Notes: a model not told the origin generated them from the sequence alone. Shown: positions 1-9,265, counted from the first letter of the stretch. The stretch: DNA of 64,000 bases from Paraburkholderia phytofirmans PsJN (GCF_000020125.1 NC_010676.1:3038001-3102000), one strand, 5' to 3'. A program made the numbers and translations.

Positions 1-1163
1 ACGGCGATACCGTACGCGGAACCGAGCGCCGTGGATGAACCGAAGCCGACCACCGCTGCCACGACAGCAGCTAATAGCGTCCAGTTGATGCCCGGCACGT
101 AGATTTGCCCCATCTCCCTTTCCGAGGTATAGACGACGTTCATGCGCGGAAGAAAGCCGAGTTGCATCGCCTGCTTCGTCATCGAGTACGTACCCGAGAT
201 AACGGCTTGCGACGCGATCACGGTCGCGACCGTCGAGAGCACGATCATCGGATACAGCGCCCATTGCGGAAACAGTTTGTAGAACGGATTTTGCAGCGCG
301 CCCGGATCGGCAAGCAGCAACGCGCCCTGCCCCAGATAGTTCAGCGCGAGTGCTGGAAACACGAGGCCGAACCACGTCAGCCGGATCGGCTTCGCGCCAA
401 AATGCCCCATGTCGGCATATAGCGCTTCCGCGCCGGTCAACGACAGAACGACCGCGCCCAAAGCAACGAACGCGAGCCACCGATGATGCAGGCAGAACGC
501 CAGTCCCGTGAGCGGATTGAGCGCAACGAGAATCGCGGGCGCCCGCATCATGTTGACGACGCCCGCCACGGCAAGCACGATGAACCAGAGCACCATCACC
601 GGTCCGAACACGATGCCGATACCGGCCGTGCCATGCTTCTGCATCAGGAACAACGTGACCAGCGCAACCAGCGTCACGGGAATCACGCAGGTTTTAAGGA
701 ACGGCGCGGCCACTTCGAGACCTTCTACCGCGCTCAGCACCGAGATCGCCGGCGTAATTACACTGTCGCCGTAAAAGAGCGCCGCGCCCATAATGCCGAT
801 GCCCAGCAACGTGCGACGCAAGCGCGGCCGCGCAGAAACCGACGACGCGGCCAGCGCCAGCAACGCCATGATCCCGCCCTCGCCGTGATTGTTGGCGCGA
901 AGAATCAACGTGACGTATTTGAGCGAGACGACGATGATCAGCGACCAGACGATCAGCGACACAATGCCGACCACATTCAGCGCGTTGAGCGACAGCCCGT
1001 TCACTGGATTGAACACCGTCTGCAGCGTGTACAGTGGGCTGGTGCCGATGTCGCCATACACCACACCTAATGCTGCAAGCGCGAGTGCGGGCATCGCCGG
1101 GCGGTGATGCCCGCGCCCGCCGGAATGGCCCGCATCGGGCGCGGCGGATACTGACTGGCTCAT
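1..1163 (-). CDS. kup: Kup-family low-affinity K+ transporter, N-terminal part
   Basis: This is the 5' portion of a potassium uptake permease; the gene runs off the left edge of the window. Reading the minus strand from the ATG at 1163 gives [16 protein letters not shown], then [20 protein letters not shown], which is the Kup/HAK hallmark (GDIGTSPLY). Hydrophobic helices follow, with [16 protein letters not shown], another conserved Kup stretch. About 387 codons are visible of a family length near 630. Kup proteins are inner-membrane K+/H+ symporters with about 12 helices. A purine-rich GGAGCGAG lies just before the ATG. The gene is divergent from mntP, about 560 bases apart. Several longer-looking frames overlapping it are antisense shadows. 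Confidence 0.93.
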   Translation of the reverse strand, partial: MSQSVSAAPDAGHSGGRGHHRPAMPALALAALGVVYGDIGTSPLYTLQTVFNPVNGLSLNALNVVGIVSLIVWSLIIVVSLKYVTLILRANNHGEGGIMALLALAASSVSARPRLRRTLLGIGIMGAALFYGDSVITPAISVLSAVEGLEVAAPFLKTCVIPVTLVALVTLFLMQKHGTAGIGIVFGPVMVLWFIVLAVAGVVNMMRAPAILVALNPLTGLAFCLHHRWLAFVALGAVVLSLTGAEALYADMGHFGAKPIRLTWFGLVFPALALNYLGQGALLLADPGALQNPFYKLFPQWALYPMIVLSTVATVIASQAVISGTYSMTKQAMQLGFLPRMNVVYTSEREMGQIYVPGINWTLLAAVVAAVVGFGSSTALGSAYGIA

Positions 1164-1554
1164 GTCTCGCTCCAGTTTCGCGTTCTCGCGGCGCAACATA
1201 CGGCTTGGGCCGACGCACGTGCGGAACCGCTTCATGCTTTTATCAGGCCTCGTTTTTCGAGGAGTCGCCTGCGCCCCCAATAGCCAGCATCGCGGAAGCA
1301 ACTTTCGTACGAAAAACGTGCTTCCCATCCCCGATGCTTAACGCACCTTCTTATTGTTCTGATGTTTTGTTGCGTACCCGCCTTCCGCGAACGTGACCTG
1401 TCTTCCCTAAAGCACGGCGTGCCGCTAATTCAACATATACCATCGGCCGTTTGCCACGCTACTGATACGTGAAGTAGCGACCGATTTATTTCCGGGGCAG
1501 AGATGCAAGACGCAAGCATCATTACATAAGCCTTTCGGCGTGGTATGCTCGCAC
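1164..1554. other. Intergenic region between kup and the Mn riboswitch
   Basis: About 390 bases without a convincing gene. It must hold the kup promoter (minus) and the mntP promoter (plus). Short frames here have shadow-like composition. I see no clear repeat, and no promoter that I can fix precisely. Confidence 0.5.
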
Positions 1555-1654
1555 CTGTCTTTGGGGAGTAGCCGGCTTCTACCCAGAAGCGCCTGCATCA
1601 ACATTCTCGGTCGCGCAGACCGTGGTGCAGGTAGCCCTTTGGTTGGCAAGACCA
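1555..1654 (+). promoter_or_regulatory. yybP-ykoY manganese riboswitch aptamer
   Basis: The leader of mntP carries the conserved yybP-ykoY aptamer blocks in order: TTGGGGAGTAGCC near 1561, CATCAACATTCTCGG near 1596-1610, and GGCAAGACC near 1645-1653. The two conserved internal loops bring together a Mn2+ site in this riboswitch class, which controls Mn exporters such as E. coli mntP. The aptamer ends about 70 bases before the mntP start. Mn2+ binding would be expected to raise mntP expression. Confidence 0.9.
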
Positions 1655-1655
1655 T

Positions 1656-1711
1656 CGACACACCACGCGACCGGTCGGGCGCGGCGGTGTGTCGCGGTTT
1701 TCCGCCCGACC
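1656..1711 (+). promoter_or_regulatory. Putative riboswitch expression platform with two competing stems
   Basis: Two perfect 9-bp stems interleave and so should exclude each other: CGACACACC (1656-1664) with GGTGTGTCG (1686-1694), and GGTCGGGCG (1673-1681) with CGCCCGACC (1703-1711). They sit directly after the aptamer and end 15 bases before the mntP ATG. Neither has a U-tract, and the bases before the ATG (CCCTCCTCTC) lack a Shine-Dalgarno sequence. This fits translational or Rho-type control rather than an intrinsic terminator. Confidence 0.5.
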
Positions 1712-1726
1712 ACGAGCCCTCCTCTC

Positions 1727-2296
1727 ATGAATCCTGTCGCCACGCTGTTCCTTGCTTTCGCCATGTCCACCGACGCCTTTGCGGCCGCAATCGGCAAGGG
1801 CGCCACGCTCAATCGTCCTCATTGGCGCGAGGCTGTCAGGACGGGACTTATCTTCGGCGTCATCGAAGCACTCACGCCCCTGGTCGGATGGTTTCTCGGC
1901 AAAGCCGCAGCGCAATACGTCTCGGCATGGGATCACTGGATCGCGTTTTCGCTGCTGTTGGTCCTCGGTGCGCGCATGGTTTTCAACAGCTTCAACACCA
2001 AGGAAGTCGAGGAGACGAAACCGTCGGCTCATTCGTTCTGGTTGCTGGCGCTGACCGGCTTTGCCACGAGTATCGATGCGATGGCGGTCGGTGCGGGTCT
2101 CGCTTTCGTGGACGTCAACATCTATTCCACTGCCGCCGCGATCGGTCTCGCCACCATGGCGATGGTCACGATCGGTGTGATGCTCGGCCGCGTCATCGGG
2201 CATGTGGCGGGCAGGCGCGCGGAACTGGCGGGCGGCATCGTGCTGATCGGCATTGGCAGCACGATCCTGGCTGAACATCTGAACATCTTCGGCTAG
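1727..2296 (+). CDS. mntP: MntP manganese efflux pump
   Basis: A 189-residue integral membrane protein of the MntP (DUF204) family that exports Mn2+ from the cytoplasm. It starts [20 protein letters not shown]. The motif [13 protein letters not shown], repeated in the second half as [14 protein letters not shown], gives the two acidic membrane residues typical of this inverted-repeat family. Six hydrophobic segments are visible and the length matches the usual 185-190. An upstream extension is open to 1622, but it runs through the riboswitch and is not plausible, so the ATG at 1727 was chosen. Control by the Mn riboswitch immediately upstream supports the assignment. Confidence 0.95.
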   Translation: MNPVATLFLAFAMSTDAFAAAIGKGATLNRPHWREAVRTGLIFGVIEALTPLVGWFLGKAAAQYVSAWDHWIAFSLLLVLGARMVFNSFNTKEVEETKPSAHSFWLLALTGFATSIDAMAVGAGLAFVDVNIYSTAAAIGLATMAMVTIGVMLGRVIGHVAGRRAELAGGIVLIGIGSTILAEHLNIFG

Positions 2297-2457
2297 ACGG
2301 TGTTTGACGGCGGCCCGTGGATCTCCATTTCTTTCCGCGCAATCGGCGTCTGACGCCACTGGCCGCCTGTATGATGGCGGGTTCGCGTCCGACCCGAAGG
2401 TCCGACCTGAAGTCCACGCAAACGCATCCATTCACGACAACCCAGAGGAAGATTGGC

Positions 2458-2778
2458 ATGACGGCCGCAACGCAATTCGATCAGGTTTCCATTGTTAAAC
2501 GAGCCAACGTCTATTTCGACGGCAAGTGCGTCTCGCACACTGTTCTGTTCGCCGACGGCACGCGCAAAACGCTTGGCGTGATCCTGCCGGGCGCGCTCAA
2601 CTTCGGCACCGACGCGCCGGAACTCATGGAAGTGCAGGCAGGCCAATGCCGCATCCGCCTCGAAGGCAGCGACGAGTGGAAGACGTATGCTGCGGGCGAG
2701 TCGTTCTCGGTGCCCGGAAAAAGCCGCTTCGATATCGACGTGATCGAAACACTCGACTACGTCTGCAGCTATCTGTAA
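2458..2778 (+). CDS. ppnP: Pyrimidine/purine nucleoside phosphorylase PpnP
   Basis: A 106-residue cupin-fold protein of the PpnP/YaiE (DUF1255) family, which phosphorolyses several ribonucleosides to base plus ribose-1-phosphate. Family signatures include [37 protein letters not shown] and the C-terminal YVCSYL. The ATG at 2458 gives the standard length, and GAGGAAGATTGGC before it supplies a ribosome-binding site. It is a single-gene unit followed by a small hairpin, convergent with the GGDEF/EAL gene. Confidence 0.93.
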
Positions 2779-2820
2779 AACGCGTCGCATTGCACGACGT
2801 TGGAATGACATGCTCTAAAT

Positions 2821-2845
2821 CCCGCGTATAAAAGCGCGGGCTTTC
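2821..2845 (+). terminator. Probable intrinsic terminator after ppnP
   Basis: Stem CCCGCG (2821-2826) pairs with CGCGGG (2835-2840) around the loop TATAAAAG, followed by CTTTC. It lies about 40 bases after the ppnP stop. The U-tract is short, so strength is uncertain. Confidence 0.5.
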
Positions 2846-2902
2846 ATAAAGAACGCACGTGGATTGCGGCAACGCTACGTCACCGCCGGCACGCCACGTC
2901 TC

Positions 2903-5900
2903 TCACGTTCGCTCAGCCACGCACTGACGTGTCTCCACATTGTTCAACAGCGCCTCAAAATCCTCGATAGGAAGCGGGCGGCAGAAATAATAGCCCTGAT
3001 ACGCGTAGCACCCCGCTGCAGCGAGGAAATCCCGCTGAGCCTCTGTTTCCACGCCTTCGGCGATCACACCCAAACCGAGGCTGCGCGCAAGCGCCACGAT
3101 GGTTCTGGCAATCACGGCGTCGTTGGAATCGACCAGGACATCGCGCACAAATGAGCGGTCGATCTTCAACTGATCCAAAGGCAGGCGCTTCAAATAGGAC
3201 AGCGACGAATAACCGATGCCGAAATCGTCGAGTGCAAAGACGATGCCTTTCGCTTTCAGCGCACTCATCTTCTCGATGATGTCCTGCACGTTGTCGACCA
3301 GCACGCTTTCCGTCAGTTCCAGTTTCAACCTGTCGGGCCGCGCGCCGGTGCGACCGATAATCGTCAATACGTTGTCCACGAAATCGGCTTTGCGGAACTG
3401 CTGGACGCTGACATTGACCGCAATCGTGAGATGCGCCATGTCGGGCCGCGCAGCCCATCGCGCCAGTTGCGCGCAAGCGGCCTCCAGCACCCAGCTTCCC
3501 AGCGCAACGATCAGTCCGGTCTCTTCAGCCAGCGGAATGAACTCGGCGGGCGGCACAATACCGCGCTGCGGATGCTGCCAGCGCACCAGCGCTTCCGCGC
3601 CTGTCACGCGCGTACCCACGACCTGCGCCTGGTAGTGGAGCAGGAACTGATTGTCCTCGATGGCATTGCGCAAGCCCGCTTCCAGCGCGGCTCGCTGCAC
3701 CACGACGGTTTGCATGTCGGGATCGAAGAAACGCACGGCGTTGCGTCCCCGTTCCTTGGACTTGTACATCGCGAGGTCGGCCTGCTTGAGCAGTTCGTCG
3801 ATCGAGGCCTGATGCCCTCTGAACACCGTGGCGCCGATGCTAGCACTCGTGCGGTACTCGATCTTGCCAAGGTGATACGGACTGCCCAGAACAGCGAGGA
3901 TTCTTTCGCCCACGGCCTCCGTCTGGTTGGCCGCCTCCTGGCGGTTCTTGTGCAGATTGCCGAGCACCACCACGAACTCGTCGCCGCCCACTCGCGCCAC
4001 GGTGTCGCTTTCGAGTACGCTGTCTGCCAGACGCCGCGCCACTTGCTGCAGCAGCAGATCGCCCTTGTCGTGACCCAGGGTATCGTTCAACGTCTTGAAG
4101 TGATCCAGGTCGATGAACAGCAGCGCGCCACACGCTTCATTGCGGGCACTGGCCGTGATCGCCTGCCTCAGGCGATCCAGAAGCAGGGTGCGATTGGGCA
4201 AGCGGGTCAACGCATCGAAGAAGGCCAATTCCTTGATCCGCTCTTCCGCGATCTTGCGTTCGGTAATGTCGTGATGCGTGCCGACATAGTGACTGACAGT
4301 GCCGTTGTCGCTCATCACGGCGGAGATCGTGAGCCATTTCGGGTACACCTCGCCGTTCTTGCGGCGGTCCCAGACTTCTCCTTGCCATCCGCCCGCACTG
4401 TGAATCTCTTCCCACATCTCCTGGAAGAATGCGTCGTCGTGGCGGCCGGATCGAAGCACGCGCGGTGTCTGGCCCACGATCTCCTCGGCGGTATAGCCGG
4501 TACATTCGGTGAAGGCCGAGTTCACGCGCAGAATAGTGGCGCTCGCGTCGGTGATCATCATCGGTTCCATCGAGTCGAATGCGACAGCGGCAATGCGCAG
4601 TTCAGCCTCGACCTGCTTGCGCTCGGTAATGTCGCGGCCGCTCGTGCGAAAGCCGATGAACTCGCCCTTGGAATCGGTAATGGGAACCCAGGACGCGGAC
4701 AGCCACATGAGCGAGCCGTCCTTGCGAACGCAGCGAAACTCGAGGTCGTCGCCGCGCAAACCCTGTAGCGCCTTCTGGAATTCAGGCGCCACGCGGGGAA
4801 TGTCCGCGGGATAGATCACGGTGCCGGCAAAATCCGGTAAGGCCATGCACTCGTCGACCGTATAGCCGATATACGCCTCCACCGCCGAGTTGATCCAGCG
4901 CGGCTTGCCGTCGGTTCCCCACCAGATTTCCCAGTTGACCGTACAGTCGGCAATCGCGCGGAATTTCTCCTCGTTCTCGCGCAATTCTTTTGTCATTGCC
5001 GAGGCGAGCCGCATCGCGCGGCCGCGGCCGGTCATCATCAGCCAGGTGAGCAGCGCCAGCAGCAGGCTCAGGCCCGTGCCGGTGCTGGCGATAGGCAGCG
5101 CGGCGTTACGGCCGAAGCGAGCCTTGAAGTCGTCCTGGGCGTTCATCGAGAGTGTCCAGTCATGGCCGCCCACCACCAGATATTCGTTGGCCGCCATGTC
5201 CGTGACCCGATGATGACCGGGCGCCTCAGGCGTCTTGTGCAACAGCGCGGCGGCCGACGTTTCGACGCCATCGTAAATCGCGATAGTGAGGCCGGGCGGC
5301 TGCTCGCCGTACAGGCTGGCGATGACGTCGTGCATGCGGAACGAGGCGTACACCCAGCCGACCAGATGCGCGCGGCGCTGGGCGACGCTGTCTTGCGGCT
5401 GGCCTCGTGCATAGATCGGCAGGTACATGATGAATCCGGGGCGAGCATTGCCGGAGTCCACCGAGAGGCGAACCTTGCCGGAAAGGGTCGCCATGCCGGA
5501 GTCGCGCGCCTGCTCCAACGCACGCCGCCGCACCGGGTCGGCCCATGCATCGAAACCGGGCGCCGCGCGATTGATGCCGATGAACGGCTCGCGCTGGATG
5601 ATCGGCGCGTAGTCCTCGCGCGAGCCTTTGGGCTCGATCGCGTAGTCGGGCACGCCTTGCCGGCGCATCGACGCGATATGCTCGACCATTTGCGTCGCCG
5701 GCACCCACGCAACGATACCGATCGCCTGGATGCCGGAGAAGTTGGCGTCGAGATTGAGCGTGCCGACGTAGTCACGAAACCGGGCGCGGTCGATCTCGCC
5801 TGTCGCGGCGAACAGGCTCTGCACACCGCGTAACAAGAGCTCGTACGTGCCCATGCGCTGCTCGATGCGGCTGACCGCGTCGCCCAGCGAATAGTTGAAC

Positions 5901-6016
5901 TGGGACAGCAGTTCATGACGGGCAGCTTGCCGCTCATGGTCCCACAGCATCCACGTCACGCTCAGCGCGGCGGAGAGGACCAGAAACGGAATCAGGACGA
6001 GGCGTGCCCAGTTCAC
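2903..6016 (-). CDS. Membrane CHASE-PAS-PAS-GGDEF-EAL c-di-GMP turnover protein
   Basis: A 1037-residue inner-membrane signalling protein. In order: N-terminal membrane helix (about 8-26), periplasmic CHASE-type sensor (about 75-270), second helix (about 300-325), two PAS domains (about 345-465 and 470-590), GGDEF (motif VARVGGDEF near 675) and EAL (GAEALVRWQ near 806). The cyclase motif is intact. The inhibitory I-site RxxD reads LESD, so feedback inhibition is probably lost. EAL catalytic blocks are present: NVSVQQF, LELTES, LDDFGIGYSS, LKIDRSF, AEGVE. The start is GTG at 6016, overlapping the upstream binding-protein stop as GTGA, which implies translational coupling. It could make or break c-di-GMP; the sequence does not decide which dominates. 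Confidence 0.9.
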   Translation of the reverse strand: MNWARLVLIPFLVLSAALSVTWMLWDHERQAARHELLSQFNYSLGDAVSRIEQRMGTYELLLRGVQSLFAATGEIDRARFRDYVGTLNLDANFSGIQAIGIVAWVPATQMVEHIASMRRQGVPDYAIEPKGSREDYAPIIQREPFIGINRAAPGFDAWADPVRRRALEQARDSGMATLSGKVRLSVDSGNARPGFIMYLPIYARGQPQDSVAQRRAHLVGWVYASFRMHDVIASLYGEQPPGLTIAIYDGVETSAAALLHKTPEAPGHHRVTDMAANEYLVVGGHDWTLSMNAQDDFKARFGRNAALPIASTGTGLSLLLALLTWLMMTGRGRAMRLASAMTKELRENEEKFRAIADCTVNWEIWWGTDGKPRWINSAVEAYIGYTVDECMALPDFAGTVIYPADIPRVAPEFQKALQGLRGDDLEFRCVRKDGSLMWLSASWVPITDSKGEFIGFRTSGRDITERKQVEAELRIAAVAFDSMEPMMITDASATILRVNSAFTECTGYTAEEIVGQTPRVLRSGRHDDAFFQEMWEEIHSAGGWQGEVWDRRKNGEVYPKWLTISAVMSDNGTVSHYVGTHHDITERKIAEERIKELAFFDALTRLPNRTLLLDRLRQAITASARNEACGALLFIDLDHFKTLNDTLGHDKGDLLLQQVARRLADSVLESDTVARVGGDEFVVVLGNLHKNRQEAANQTEAVGERILAVLGSPYHLGKIEYRTSASIGATVFRGHQASIDELLKQADLAMYKSKERGRNAVRFFDPDMQTVVVQRAALEAGLRNAIEDNQFLLHYQAQVVGTRVTGAEALVRWQHPQRGIVPPAEFIPLAEETGLIVALGSWVLEAACAQLARWAARPDMAHLTIAVNVSVQQFRKADFVDNVLTIIGRTGARPDRLKLELTESVLVDNVQDIIEKMSALKAKGIVFALDDFGIGYSSLSYLKRLPLDQLKIDRSFVRDVLVDSNDAVIARTIVALARSLGLGVIAEGVETEAQRDFLAAAGCYAYQGYYFCRPLPIEDFEALLNNVETRQCVAERT

Positions 6017-6849
6017 GGCTGCGTCTTGAAATCGACCATCGAATCGGCGAGGTCAGGTTTGAAGTACTTTTCGAAGATGCGCCGCACGGTGCCGTCCGCG
6101 CGCATCTCATTCACCAGCGCGCGCCACTTCTCGCGCTCGGCGGGCGACAGTGCCTTCTTCGACATGATCAGGCCATGGCGCACGGCGGGGTCGTCGAATT
6201 CCACGATGGTGGTTACGTCGCGGATTTTCTTTTCATCGATTGCAGGGTAATCGAAAGGCTCGATGATCATGCCTTGAATGCGCCGGAGAATCAGCGCCTG
6301 ATACAGCGGCTCCAGACCGCCCGCCTGGCTGACGCGATTTTCGGCCGACAGCTTGTCGACCAGCCGGTTGGCCGAGTCGCTATAGCGGAAGCTGCGGATC
6401 ACGCCGAGTTGAAACCGGTCGTTGTGCTCGAAGTCGGCAAGCCGATGAATTCCAGCGTCCTTGCGCACCAACAGATAGTACTTGTTGCTGAAATACCAGG
6501 CGAAGTCCGCGTACTCATTACGCTCGTCGTTGGTAATGCCCGACAGGCTGAAATCCAGTCCGCCGGATTCAATCAGCTTCCAGATCCGGGCTCGCGACAT
6601 CAGGCTGACTCTGATCTGGCAACCGCTGCGGCGAATCAGTTCGTCAGCGAAGTCCTTGTCGATCCCGGTATCCGTGTCGACGGAATAGAGCAGACCGTGA
6701 TCGTGTAAAGCGAGCGTGAACGAACGCGAACAGTCGGGGCCCGCAGCCATGGCGTTGCCCACGCAACTGAGCGCCAGCAACAAACCCCCGAGGCATTGTC
6801 GAATCACGGTGTCTCCGTCGTACGAAGATGACTTGAGTGCCACATTCAA
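6013..6849 (-). CDS. Orphan periplasmic solute-binding protein (SBP family 3)
   Basis: A 278-residue secreted protein of the bacterial extracellular solute-binding family 3 (amino-acid-binding type). A signal peptide ends near GNAMAAGPDCSRSF, then FTLALHDHGLLYSVDTDTGIDKDFADELI gives the usual start of lobe 1; GLDFSLSGITNDERNEYADF matches the family block that normally reads D-x-x-x-x-x-x-T-x-x-R. No ABC permease or ATPase is nearby. Instead the stop overlaps the GTG start of the CHASE-GGDEF-EAL gene. I infer a ligand-sensing partner for that receptor rather than an import component. The true start may be an internal GTG near residue 15. Confidence 0.82.
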   Translation of the reverse strand: MNVALKSSSYDGDTVIRQCLGGLLLALSCVGNAMAAGPDCSRSFTLALHDHGLLYSVDTDTGIDKDFADELIRRSGCQIRVSLMSRARIWKLIESGGLDFSLSGITNDERNEYADFAWYFSNKYYLLVRKDAGIHRLADFEHNDRFQLGVIRSFRYSDSANRLVDKLSAENRVSQAGGLEPLYQALILRRIQGMIIEPFDYPAIDEKKIRDVTTIVEFDDPAVRHGLIMSKKALSPAEREKWRALVNEMRADGTVRRIFEKYFKPDLADSMVDFKTQP

Positions 6850-7076
6850 TTTCCCCGACGATGACGCCGACGAGATCCTGCTATCTGGTCAATTTGAATG
6901 CGGCCAATGAGATGCCTTTTTGTTCACGGACTGGCCAGCATACACCTGTCCGTAGTGCCAGCGGAACATTCACCGGGAAGCACTCTTAACGCAATATCGG
7001 CAATGGGCTGCAGTTCTTGAGGCGGCGGTTGTTATTTTTTGCGTGGGAGCGGATTCTGTCGATTTGGAGGCCTTCC

Positions 7077-7601
7077 ATGATCAGACGCCTGCTTACGATT
7101 GCTGCGGTGTTAATAGGCATTGTCATGGTGGCGCCGGCTCGCTCTGACCCAGGTTCGGACAAAGCGGCCATTACTGCGCGACTGCAAGGCTGGGCGCAAG
7201 CGTTCAATGCCCGCAATGCGGCAGGCGTCTGCGATGTGTTCGCGCCGGACCTGATTTCAACCGTTCCTGAAGTGCTCGATGGTAACCGGGATACGCTTTG
7301 CGCGAAGCTCGCCGCGTTGCTGGCGAAGCCCGAATTGAGCCTTCATTACGACAGTCCGGATATTCGCGAGATCATCGTTTCCGGGGATATCGCCGTAGTG
7401 CGGCTCTTTTGGACGCTCACCGCCCGTAAGGGCGCGGAAGAAAGCGTGACGCATGAGGCGGGGATCGATATTTTTAAACGGCAACCGGACGGCAAATGGT
7501 CCATCGCCCGCTTCATGTCGTTTGGCACGACGCCGAATAAGGTTCTTGACCGAGTAAGCACGATTCCCCAACCAATGGCACTATTCTCCCCACCCTGCTA
7601 G
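7077..7601 (+). CDS. Secreted SnoaL/DUF4440-like (NTF2-fold) protein
   Basis: A 174-residue protein with a signal peptide (MIRRLLTIAAVLIGIVMVAPARS). The mature part resembles the NTF2-like ketosteroid-isomerase/SgcJ group: KAAITARLQGWAQAFNARNAAGVCDVFAPD, then VSGDIAVVRLFWTL and the terminal beta strands with DGKWSIARF. Members are often small-molecule-binding or isomerase-like, and no specific reaction can be assigned. The start is set by TTGGAGG 7 bases before the ATG at 7077. It is followed after 37 bases by the catalase-like gene and is probably co-transcribed with it and the cytochrome b561 gene. Confidence 0.75.
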   Translation: MIRRLLTIAAVLIGIVMVAPARSDPGSDKAAITARLQGWAQAFNARNAAGVCDVFAPDLISTVPEVLDGNRDTLCAKLAALLAKPELSLHYDSPDIREIIVSGDIAVVRLFWTLTARKGAEESVTHEAGIDIFKRQPDGKWSIARFMSFGTTPNKVLDRVSTIPQPMALFSPPC

Positions 7602-7638
7602 ATTTCCACTCAGCCGAATCATTGATCGGGAGAGATCG

Positions 7639-8700
7639 ATGGCCGACAGACCGACTTCCAACGCCTCCACAGTCCGTTCGCTCGTTCTGATTGCAGTCGT
7701 CGTGGCCGCGCTGGCCGCGGCCTTCGCCTATACGGCCGGCTGGCTCTCGCCGGGGCGGCTCACGCCGGCAAAGATCGTCAACGGTCTCGCGCCGCCGGGC
7801 GGCGCGGCGCTCGGCTTCCGGCGCAATCATGCCAAGGGCATCTGCTTTACCGGTACTTTCGAATCGAACGGCGGAGCCGCGACCCTCTCCAAAGCGCCCA
7901 TGTTCGCGCAAGGCTCGTATCCGGTCACAGGACGATTCAACCTCGCCACGGCCGACCCTAAAGCGCCGGATGCCACAGTCAGGGTGCGAGGCCTCAGCCT
8001 GCGCATCGTCGGACCGGATGGAAGCGAATGGCGCACGGCGATGATCGACGCGCCCTTCTTCCCGGTCGCCACACCGCAGGCGTTCTACGCTCTGCTTCAG
8101 GCGTCGGCCGATAAGAACGATCCGGACGCGATGAAGAATTTTGTCGCCGCGCACCCGGAATTCGGCACGTTCGTCGGCTGGGCCGGCAGCGCGCCGTGGA
8201 CGGCCTCGTACGCGCAGGACCGCTACAACAGCCTGAATAGCTTCATCTTCACGAATGCCCAGGGGCAGGAGCAGCCCGTGCGCTGGTCCTTCGTACCGGC
8301 CGCGCAGCCCGAGGCCGTCTCCCCAGACCAGTTGAAGGCAAAGGGTCCCGACTTCCTCGCCACGGATATCACGCAGCGGGTGCAAAGCGCCCCGCAACGC
8401 TGGACGCTGGTCATCACCGCCGCCAATCCCGGCGACCCGACCGCCGACCCCAGCAAAGCCTGGCCGGAAGATCGTCGCAAGGTGGAGGCGGGCACGCTGG
8501 TGGTCAACGCGATCGAACCCGAGGCCGACGGTCCGTGCCGCGATCTCAACTTCGATCCCACGGTGCTGCCGTCCGGCATGCACGTCTCGGACGACCCGTT
8601 TCCGGCCGCGCGCTCAGCCGCCTATTCCGTCTCGTTCAACCGGCGGACCGCCGAGGATAAGGACTATCCGCGCCATCCGGCGGGAGGAGCCACGCCATGA
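7639..8700 (+). CDS. Membrane-anchored catalase-family peroxidase (SrpA-like)
   Basis: A 353-residue protein with one N-terminal membrane segment (about 14-34, LVLIAVVVAALAAAFAYTAG), then a shortened catalase fold. The distal-histidine region reads GFRRNHAKGICFTGTFESNG; the proximal-tyrosine region reads SYAQDRYNSLNSFIF. At about 350 residues it matches the small catalase-related peroxidase group (SrpA-like), not full-length catalases. It probably uses haem to reduce peroxides on the periplasmic side. The stop overlaps the cytochrome b561 start as ATGA, suggesting that b561 passes quinol electrons to it. Confidence 0.88.
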   Translation: MADRPTSNASTVRSLVLIAVVVAALAAAFAYTAGWLSPGRLTPAKIVNGLAPPGGAALGFRRNHAKGICFTGTFESNGGAATLSKAPMFAQGSYPVTGRFNLATADPKAPDATVRVRGLSLRIVGPDGSEWRTAMIDAPFFPVATPQAFYALLQASADKNDPDAMKNFVAAHPEFGTFVGWAGSAPWTASYAQDRYNSLNSFIFTNAQGQEQPVRWSFVPAAQPEAVSPDQLKAKGPDFLATDITQRVQSAPQRWTLVITAANPGDPTADPSKAWPEDRRKVEAGTLVVNAIEPEADGPCRDLNFDPTVLPSGMHVSDDPFPAARSAAYSVSFNRRTAEDKDYPRHPAGGATP

Positions 8701-9239
8701 CGACCCCGATCCACGCTCGCTTCACTCCGCTGCAACGCGCGCTTCACTGGCTCATGGCGGTCTGCATTCTGGCGATGCTGTTCATCGGCGTCGGGATGGT
8801 GTCCACCGTTCGGCCGGATTATCTTTCGCTGGTGTCGATCCACAAGCCTCTGGGCATCGTGATTCTCGTGCTGGCGCTGATTCGCCTGGTGGTGAGGTTG
8901 ACGCGCGGCGCGCCGCCGCTGCCGGCGTCGATGCCGGAGCCGATGAAACTCGCCGCCCACCTGTCGCATCTCGCGTTCTATCTATTGATGATCGGACTGC
9001 CGCTGATCGGCTGGGGCATGTTGTCGGCGGCGGACTATCCCGTCGTAGTGTTCGGGATACATTTGCCGCCTATCCTGCCGCATAGCAATGGTTTGCACAC
9101 GCTGCTGTGGAACGCGCATAGAACACTCGCGCTATGTTTCTTCGCGCTAATCCTGCTGCACCTGGCGGCGGCGCTTCTGCACGCGCTGGTGAGACGTGAC
9201 GGTGTATTCGAGGCGATGGCATCCTGGTCGAAGCGGTGA
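8697..9239 (+). CDS. Cytochrome b561
   Basis: A 180-residue four-helix membrane cytochrome of the bacterial b561 family. Haem-ligand histidines are seen in LQRALHWLMAVCI, SIHKPLGIVIL, HLSHLAFYLL and LHTLLWNAHRTLAL. It likely oxidises ubiquinol and donates electrons to the catalase-like protein encoded by the overlapping upstream gene (4-base ATGA overlap). A strong hairpin follows at 9266-9297. Confidence 0.9.
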   Translation: MTTPIHARFTPLQRALHWLMAVCILAMLFIGVGMVSTVRPDYLSLVSIHKPLGIVILVLALIRLVVRLTRGAPPLPASMPEPMKLAAHLSHLAFYLLMIGLPLIGWGMLSAADYPVVVFGIHLPPILPHSNGLHTLLWNAHRTLALCFFALILLHLAAALLHALVRRDGVFEAMASWSKR

Positions 9240-9265
9240 CACGCGCGCCTCCAGCGATTTAAAAC

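Noticed and set aside
483-1218. Several frames of 70-195 codons over the kup 5' region on both strands
   Set aside because: They are out of frame with or antisense to the clear Kup sequence read from 1163 on the minus strand and have Arg/His-rich shadow composition.
1598-2431. 277-codon minus frame opposite mntP
   Set aside because: Low-complexity Arg/Asp/Glu composition, antisense to a well-supported MntP gene with a riboswitch.
3431-4768. 445-codon plus frame opposite the GGDEF/EAL gene
   Set aside because: Antisense shadow of a strong multi-domain gene; no recognisable domain or ribosome-binding site.
7513-8583. 356-codon minus frame opposite the catalase-like gene
   Set aside because: Antisense shadow; the plus strand carries the catalase motifs and a coupled b561 gene.
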